Source of the DNA: CAVRUD01 sp963849635
GTDB lineage: Bacteria; Chloroflexota; Chloroflexia; Thermomicrobiales; UBA6265
NCBI GenBank assembly: GCA_963849635.1
Contig: CAWKIA010000025.1
Span: 186,001 to 250,000, forward strand
Reading direction: 5' to 3'
Length of the DNA: 64,000 nt
Shown here: positions 59,159 through 64,000 of the stretch, piece by piece
Layout of the letters: the number at the start of each line of letters is the position of its first letter
Numbering within the stretch: the stretch's first letter is position 1
Notes under the pieces: generated by a model
Databases searched by the model: none
Told to the model about the DNA's origin: nothing
Seen by the model: only the letters and a program-made list of their open reading frames with translations
Translations under genes and position numbers: made by a program

Positions 59159-59569
59159 GTGCTGCATGCCGTCACGAACGACGGACCGTGTCCGCACCAT
59201 TTTAGCCGGACTGGGCGCCTCCTGGATTTAATCCGCCGAAAGCCACTTTGCGCCAGAATCGTTCCGACAGCAGGTGACGCATGCCTCCTAGATCTGGATG
59301 AATCGCACAACGGGAAGGGAAACATCGGGACCAACAGCCGAGACGCCGGTTATCAGCCCCACGTGATCAATGACATGAATTGGGGAAAGGGAAACCAGAT
59401 CGACGGCAACGTGGCCGAGGTCAGCGGCCAGGGATTTGGGTTCTTCACTCACATCCCGGAGGCCTTCGCCAACACCGTGCTGTGCTCGAACGAGGTTTCG
59501 GGAGCCCAGTTCGGGTTTGCCAATGTCAACTGCGCGGAAAAGGCCGCCGAGATGGCGCGGGCGGCTTGA
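59159..59569 (+). pseudogene. Fragment of an Asn/Gly-rich, possibly secreted protein
   Basis: The open frame covers 136 codons but only the last about 85 look like protein: ESHNGKGNIGTNSRDAG, NDMNWGKGNQIDGNVAEVSG and ANTVLCSNEVSGAQFGFANV. The repeated GN and NxxxGxGN pattern suggests a beta-helix-like repeat. The first 50 codons show no family features, overlap the aminotransferase upstream region, and no good start or signal peptide is visible. It is probably a truncated or frameshifted gene; it ends just before the CIRCE sites. Confidence 0.35.
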
Positions 59570-59601
59570 GTCTGCCGCGCGATTGTTCCATACTCTCCCG
59601 G

Positions 59602-59628
59602 TTGGCACTCCCCCTACCCAATTGCTAA
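59602..59628 (+). promoter_or_regulatory. Degenerate second CIRCE element
   Basis: TTGGCACTC-N9-AATTGCTAA against the consensus TTAGCACTC-N9-GAGTGCTAA: 8/9 and 7/9 matches with the exact 9-base spacer. It lies 31 bp upstream of the perfect CIRCE. Confidence 0.55.
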
Positions 59629-59632
59629 TTCA

Positions 59633-59659
59633 TTAGCACTCCCTCTTGAAGAGTGCTAA
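59633..59659 (+). promoter_or_regulatory. CIRCE operator of groES-groEL
   Basis: Perfect TTAGCACTC-N9-GAGTGCTAA. This is the HrcA repressor site; HrcA is not encoded in the window. Confidence 0.95.
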
Positions 59660-59674
59660 TTGTGGTGCTACCAT
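59646..59674 (+). promoter_or_regulatory. Promoter of groES-groEL
   Basis: TTGAAG and TACCAT separated by 17 bp, with the -35 inside the CIRCE, so a bound repressor would block polymerase. The start codon of groES lies 85 bp further on. Confidence 0.65.
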
Positions 59675-59758
59675 CTTGGGCGCAATGCAATTCGGGGCGC
59701 CCCAGGAAAAGTCCGGGGCGCAACATGTGTCGCGTTCGTAGTGGAGGAAAGGAAGATC

Positions 59759-60082
59759 ATGGCAGCGGAAACAAACGGAACGGCAGTGGCCTCGAAGCTC
59801 ACCCCGCTCGGTGACCGCGTGGTCATCAAGCCGGCCGGCCGCGAGGAGATGACCAAGAGCGGCATCGTTCTCCCGGACACGGCCAAGGAGAAGCCGCAGC
59901 GCGGCACCATCATCGCCGCCGGCCAGGGCCGCCGCGATGACGACGGCGAGCGGATCCCGCTCGACGTCAGCGTCGGGGACCAGGTCCTCTTCGCCAAGTA
60001 CGCCGGGACCGAGTTCAAGCTCGAAGACGAGGATCTTCTCATCCTTTCCGAGAAGGACATCCTGGCTGTCATTTCCGAGTAA
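59759..60082 (+). CDS. groES: Co-chaperonin GroES
   Basis: 107 residues; lid of the GroEL chamber. Core: LTPLGDRVVIKPAGREEMTK, the mobile loop region KSGIVLPDTAKEKPQRGTII, and VGDQVLFAKYAGTEFKLEDE then LLILSEKDILAVI. A short N-terminal extension (AAETNGTAVASK) precedes the usual start. AAAGGAAG lies just before the ATG. First gene of the CIRCE-controlled operon. Confidence 0.96.
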   Translation: MAAETNGTAVASKLTPLGDRVVIKPAGREEMTKSGIVLPDTAKEKPQRGTIIAAGQGRRDDDGERIPLDVSVGDQVLFAKYAGTEFKLEDEDLLILSEKDILAVISE

Positions 60083-60187
60083 CGAGACGTGAGCCGTGAG
60101 CCGTGAGAACGGACGAAAGTCCCCTCGGTTTCAGTGGCTCGCGACTCTCTTCTCGTCACTCACGTCTCACGTCTCAATTCTCACGAC
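60083..60187. repeat. Inverted heptamer array between groES and groEL
   Basis: Left: GACGTGA, GCCGTGA, GCCGTGA (60086-60106), beginning right after the groES stop. Right: TCACGTC, TCACGTC, TCAATTC, TCACGAC (60160-60187), their reverse complement. It ends about 5 bp before the groEL ribosome-binding site and shares its core heptamer with the coxS-coxL array. Confidence 0.85.
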
Positions 60188-60205
60188 TAACAAGGAGGTC
60201 CCGCA

Positions 60206-61841
60206 GTGGCGGCAAAGGTTATCGAGTTCAACGAGCAAGCCCGTAGGTCCCTCAAGGTCGGCGTCGATACGCTGGCCAACGCGGTCAAGACCACCCTCGG
60301 TCCCAAGGGCCGCAACGTCGCCCTCGACAAGAAGTTCGGCGCCCCGACCGTCACCCACGACGGTGTCACGGTGGCGAAGGAGATCGAACTCGAGGACCAC
60401 TTCGCCAACATGGGCGCCCAGCTCCTGAAGGAAGCGGCGACCAAGACCAACGACGTCGCCGGTGACGGCACCACCACCGCGACCGTCCTCGCCCAGGCGA
60501 TCGTCCACGAGGGCATGCGCAACGTCGCCGCCGGCGCCAATGCCATGCTGCTCAAGCAGGGCATCGACCTCGCTTCCGACGCCATCACCGCGCAGCATCC
60601 GCGAGCTGGCCACCGAGGTCCAGGGCAAGGAAGAGATCGCCCAGGTCGCCTCCATCTCGGCTGCCGATAAGGAAATCGGCAACCTGATCGCCGAGGTCAT
60701 GGAGAAGGTCGGCAAGGACGGCGTCATCACCGTCGAAGAGTCCCGCGGCCTCGAGTTCGAGACCGAGTACACCGAGGGCATGCAGATCGACCGCGGCTAC
60801 ATCTCCCCCTACTTCGTGACCAACACGGAGCGGATGGAGGCCGAGCTCGAGGATCCGTACATCCTGATCACCGACAAGAAGGTCTCCTCGATCCAGGACA
60901 TCCTCCCGGTCCTCGAGAAGGTTGCCGGCGCTCGCGCCCCGTTCGTGATCATCTCCGAGGACGTCGACGGCGAGGCCCTGGCCACGCTGGTCGTCAACAA
61001 GCTGCGCGGCACCCTGAACGTGCTCGCGGTCAAGGCCCCGGGCTTCGGCGATCGCCGCAAGGAGATGCTCCGCGACATCGCCATCCTGACCGGCGGCAAG
61101 GTCATCTCCGAGGAGATCGGCCGCAAGCTCGACAGCGCCAACATCGAGGATCTGGGCCGCGCCCGCCGCGTCGTCGCCACCAAGGACAACACCACCTTCA
61201 TCGAGGGTGCTGGCCAGGAAGGCGACATCAAGGGCCGCGTCGAGCAGATCCGCGCTCAGATCGAGACCACGACCAGCGACTTCGACCGTGAGAAGCTCCA
61301 GGAGCGCCTCGCCAAGCTGGCAGGCGGCGTAGCCGTCATCAAGGTCGGTGCCGCGACCGAGACCGAGCTCAAGGAGAAGAAGCACCGCGTCGAGGACGCG
61401 CTGAGCGCGACCCGCGCCGCCGTCGAAGAGGGCATCGTCCCGGGTGGTGGCGTCGACCCTGCATCAACGCCGTCGCGGTCCTCGATGGCGATCACGGCCG
61501 AGGGTGACATCCGGACTGGCGTCAACATCCTGCGCCGCGCCCTGGAGGAGCCCCTCCGCGGGATCGCCGCCAACGCCGGCAAGGACGGCTCGGTCATCAT
61601 CGAGACGGTTCGCCGCCAGCAGGCCGAGAAGAAGAACCCGAACATCGGCTACGACGTCATCGCCGAGGAGTACGTCGACATGGTGAAGGCCGGTATCACC
61701 GACCCCGCCAAGGTCACCCGCTCCGCCGTCGAGAACGCGACCTCGATCGCCGGCATGATCCTGACCACCGACGCGATCATCTCCGAGAAGCCGCAAGAGG
61801 CTTCGCCGGCCCCGGCCATGCCGGGCGGCATGGACTACTAG
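60206..61841 (+). CDS. groEL: Chaperonin GroEL (frameshifted)
   Basis: About 545 residues after repair; ATP-driven folding chamber. Equatorial domain: TLGPKGRNVALDKKFGAPTV and NDVAGDGTTTATVLAQAI with the ATP-site Asp. Apical domain: GYISPYFVTNTERMEAELED, VKAPGFGDRRKEMLRDIAIL. Later GGVAVIKVGAATETELKEKK. The C-terminus ends in PGGMDY. One extra base near 60592 breaks the frame (before IRELATEVQGKEE). Two compensating indels near 61456 and 61486 garble about 12 residues after VPGGGV. GTG start at 60206 with AAGGAGG. Given how essential GroEL is, these are probably sequence errors. Confidence 0.95.
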
Positions 61842-61866
61842 TCCAGCTAATACCGCGTTCGATAGT

Positions 61867-61905
61867 CGAAGGGGGCTGGAGCATTTCCAGCCCCCTTCGT
61901 TTTTT
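61867..61905 (+). terminator. Intrinsic terminator of groES-groEL
   Basis: 14-bp stem CGAAGGGGGCTGGA/TCCAGCCCCCTTCG with a 5-base loop, followed by T6. Confidence 0.93.
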
Positions 61906-62085
61906 CCATGGTGATGACCGTCGGAGAAACGTTCGGAGACGAACCGAATGCCGATCGTTTTCCGGAGCATGCAGGCCGCAGACGATGGCTTTCCACAGCT
62001 CGGTGCCAGTGGACGTTGCCTTGGAATCAGGCTGGGAATCGACATCTTGGCGGGAAATGGTTATGTTGAACCCGGAGTCGGCAGC

Positions 62086-62343
62086 ATGTCGGTAACCCCG
62101 GTCGACCCGCTTCGCTTGCCACGTCACCGCCGACCTCCCGAACTGGGCGGAACGGGACGTGATCCGACCTTCTGGCTCGATACCGAACTGCTTCCAAACG
62201 GTCTCGTCTACCGGTCGGACCCGCAGAATCCGGAAGGACATGGGTATATTGAGCCTGCCAATCCAATGTCATTCGATCATTACCAGCATCAGATTGCTGA
62301 CACGAGACAATTGTGGACGAGGGTGACCATATGGCGGCATTAG
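62086..62343 (+). CDS. Small hypothetical protein, first of an overlapping pair
   Basis: 85 residues. ATG at 62086 with GGAG eight bases upstream; the frame is open further up but not convincing. Central segments: RHRRPPELGGTGRDPTFWLD, LLPNGLVYRSDPQNPEGHGY and IEPANPMSFDHYQHQI. The YRSDP then GYIEPANPMSFDHYQ pattern faintly recalls Tse2-type ADP-ribosyltransferase toxins, which I cannot confirm from sequence alone. It overlaps the next gene by 13 bases, so they are translationally coupled. Confidence 0.5.
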   Translation: MSVTPVDPLRLPRHRRPPELGGTGRDPTFWLDTELLPNGLVYRSDPQNPEGHGYIEPANPMSFDHYQHQIADTRQLWTRVTIWRH

Positions 62344-62585
62344 CAACTGGGATGACGACGCACGACCTGTTTAGTGAGGCTCTAGAGTCTGTAGAGCCTG
62401 TGTGGGAACTGCGAGGAGTCGTTCGGGGTCTCCTTGCAGACGGCCATGATCGGGAAGCACTTCTTTCGGACCTTGAGGCCATGAGGGGTGAGTTACAGGC
62501 ATCGGGACGTGATAAGGCGGAAGAATCGGTCCTCGATGTGATGGACTTCATCGTCGGTTGGACGTCGCCACATACCAAGCTCTAG
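62331..62585 (+). CDS. Small acidic hypothetical protein, second of an overlapping pair
   Basis: 84 residues, helical, rich in Glu, Asp and Leu: DLFSEALESVEPVWELRGVV, HDREALLSDLEAMRGELQAS, and the end LDVMDFIVGWTSPHTKL, which looks conserved. ATG at 62331 with GAGGG five bases upstream, overlapping the stop of the previous gene. The small acidic character would suit an antitoxin or immunity partner, but that is inference. Its stop codon lies inside the target-site duplication of the downstream insertion sequence, so the gene survived the insertion intact. Confidence 0.6.
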   Translation: MAALATGMTTHDLFSEALESVEPVWELRGVVRGLLADGHDREALLSDLEAMRGELQASGRDKAEESVLDVMDFIVGWTSPHTKL

Positions 62586-62587
62586 GC
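62580..62587. repeat. Left 8-bp target-site duplication
   Basis: CTCTAGGC, identical to 63804-63811. Confidence 0.9.
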
Positions 62588-63803
62588 TAGGGCCTTTTCA
62601 AAGTCGCGAAGGCGCGGTGAGGGCGGCGAGGACGGTGAGCGGGTGGCCGTTGACCCATTCGGCCCGGGCCGTCATCGGCGCGCGCTCGGACCAGAGCACG
62701 CAGCGGCCGCGCAGGAGATTGATGGCCGCGCCGCGTAATAACCCCAGGACCTGCCCCCGGTCGTGGTCCTGTAGCACCTGGCGGTCCTCGCCGAAGCTGT
62801 CATCGGCAACGTGGAACCAGCGGTTCTCGATCCCCCAGTGCCGCCGCGCGACCGCCAGGAGGCGCGGGGGGTCGGCCGCCGCGGCTCCGAGGCTGGTCAC
62901 TAAGTAGCGGGTGATGCGCGTGACCTCGCCGGTCGCAAGGTGGACGACCTCCTTCTTCAACTCAGCGACTTGCGCCAACCCCGGGAAGGCGGAATACCCC
63001 GCGAGGTCGGCGCGCACCCGCAGTTCGCGCCGCTCCAGGCGGCCGTGCCCCTTCTCGGTCGTCACGACATCGGGCGGACCGGGGTCGGTGAAGAGGATCG
63101 CGACATCCGCGAAGAGGGCTGGTTGGTTTTTTTGAGCCGGAAGACGTAATCGCGCTGCCCGGCGACCACTGCGGAGCACAGCGACTGCTCGGCGAACAGG
63201 GCGTCCCCGGTCAGGATCGCCAGGCCCGGGAAGGCGTCCGCGACCTCATCCAACCAGCGCGTTGCCGCGCTCACTTCCCCGCGTAGCGGGGCGGCAAGTG
63301 CCTGATCGAGTCCGAGGCCAGCGTGCTGGGCGAAGGCCCGCAGCACGTGGAGTGGGGTTCCTTCCTCGTGCGTGCCCCGCAGGGTCTTGCCGTCCAGGGC
63401 CACCTCGGTCACGGCCGCGGGAGGGGTCCGACGCGCGATGAGGTCCTGGGCGAAGGCCCGGACCACGCTCCGCACGTCGGCCACCGTGACCAGCCCCAGC
63501 AACCGGTGCAGCGTCGCCACCGAGGGGCTCCGCCGCAGGCCGAGCGGGGCGAGCACCTCCGGGTGGATCGCCCCGTAGCGGCTCACCGCGCTCAGGGAGC
63601 GGCACCCAGCCAGCAATCCCAGCACCACCAGGGCCAGCACCCCCGGCAGGGGATGGACCTTGCCGCGGGCATGCCGAGGGTCGGTCAAGGTCGCGAACCG
63701 GGCGACCAGCAGGCCGAATTCGTCGGGAACCGCAGACGTCGCGGGCATGGCACACCTCCATGCGCCTATCCTCCCCGACGCTCACGACTTTGCAAAGGCC
63801 CTA
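62588..63803 (-). mobile_element. ISAs1-family insertion sequence, complete
   Basis: 1216 bp. The terminal inverted repeats are TAGGGCCTTTTCAAAGTCG (62588-62606) and, read from the other end, TAGGGCCTTTGCAAAGTCG (63785-63803): 18 of 19 bases match. Exact 8-bp direct repeats CTCTAGGC flank it. It carries one transposase gene on the minus strand. Intact ends and perfect duplications indicate a recent insertion. Confidence 0.92.
62598..63748 (-). CDS. ISAs1-family DDE transposase (one frameshift at A7)
   Basis: About 383 residues after joining frames. N-terminal DUF4338-like part LTDPRHARGKVHPLPGVLAL and GCRSLSAVSRYG; catalytic Asp in VALDGKTLRGT; second Asp in LAILTGDALFAEQS; then FRLKKNQPALFADVA; catalytic Glu region RRHWGIENRWFHVADDSFGE. 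The frame shifts by -1 at a run of seven A residues (63129-63135 on the plus strand as T): an eighth A would restore it. Either a homopolymer error or slippage. ATG at 63748 with GGAGG upstream. The stop codon lies inside the left inverted repeat. Confidence 0.88.
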
Positions 63804-63811
63804 CTCTAGGC
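63804..63811. repeat. Right 8-bp target-site duplication
   Basis: CTCTAGGC, identical to 62580-62587. Confidence 0.9.
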
Positions 63812-63820
63812 GATGCAATA

Positions 63821-63849
63821 TTGTCCGCCGGGCGGAGGTTTGGTACACT
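63821..63849 (+). promoter_or_regulatory. Putative promoter after the insertion sequence
   Basis: TTGTCC and TACACT separated by 17 bp, beginning 10 bp after the right target duplication. It would drive a gene starting near the window end. Confidence 0.5.
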
Positions 63850-63991
63850 CCGCAGGTTCTCGCCGCCGGTGGGCCGGTCGGCTTGTGTTCTCTGATTGAA
63901 TTGTGCTGGGATGGCTTGCCTGGACGGGGTATCGCCAACTCGCCGCTGATGATTCGCCGTCGTCGATTGAACTCCAAGGTAAGGTAGGCAG

Positions 63992-64000
63992 ATGGTCGCG
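63992..64000 (+). CDS. Possible start of a gene cut by the window end
   Basis: ATG at 63992 preceded by AAGGTAGGCAG; only three codons are in the window (M V A). The region 63812-63991 otherwise holds just the putative promoter. Confidence 0.25.

Noticed and set aside
60206..61841. groEL as a pseudogene
   Set aside because: All domains and the GGM-type end are present and the operon control is intact. Single-base errors explain the breaks better.

Overview
The window reads as chromosome of a GC-rich bacterium, most likely a Chloroflexota member near Thermomicrobia (Sphaerobacter/Thermomicrobium relatives). This is inferred from gene content: a form II CoxSLM set, HspR and CIRCE heat-shock control together, many FGGY sugar kinases, and DUF3090 and DUF6510 proteins. 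No marker gene in the window fixes the taxonomy. No rRNA, tRNA or CRISPR array was seen.

Layout. (1) 2-16442: carbohydrate uptake and phosphorylation. It holds a sugar ABC transporter (binding-protein end plus two permeases), four FGGY kinases, a 3-hydroxyacyl-CoA dehydrogenase, an ASL-superfamily lyase homologue without its catalytic residues, a Tat-exported glycine-rich protein, an ABC-2 exporter behind a structured leader RNA, and a ManA-like isomerase. (2) 16529-19831: clpB and its regulator hspR. (3) 19937-27737: a minus-strand redox block with coxS-coxL-coxM-like genes, cytochrome P450, a sulfite-oxidase-like molybdoenzyme, a flavin reductase and a DUF6510 zinc ribbon. (4) 27738-38562: repeat-rich intergenic DNA, small unknown genes, an MFS exporter, a putative PD-(D/E)XK protein, a ThDP enzyme, a BBE-type oxidase and a large LuxR regulator. 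(5) 38802-43949: gatCA, an NfeD-flotillin pair and DUF3090. (6) 44111-54068: the branched-chain amino-acid operon ilvB-ilvN-ilvC-leuA-leuC-leuD-cupin-leuB-deoxyribosyltransferase, preceded by a complete ribosome-mediated attenuator. (7) 54152-59131: minus-strand serine hydrolase, methyltransferase, greA, ridA and an aminotransferase. (8) 59602-61905: groES-groEL with a perfect CIRCE, a second degenerate CIRCE and a strong terminator. (9) 62086-64000: a small overlapping gene pair, then a recently inserted ISAs1-type element with exact 8-bp target duplications.

Most notable points. The ilv leader encodes a 33-residue peptide rich in Ile/Leu/Val codons and has four RNA segments that form mutually exclusive hairpins. 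A second leader (11712-11905) has a long antiterminator-like stem competing with an intrinsic terminator before an ABC exporter. Arrays of 7-bp repeats, with a different heptamer at each locus, start at or within a few bases of stop codons inside four gene pairs (ilvB-ilvN, groES-groEL, coxS-coxL, ridA-greA). Several promoters share TTGACA-like, 16-17 bp and TAGGNT/TATACT elements.

Caution: at least 25 single-base frameshifts interrupt otherwise well conserved genes, including groEL and clpB, which are unlikely to be dead. They look like sequencing or assembly indels. I therefore report such genes as whole features with approximate break points.
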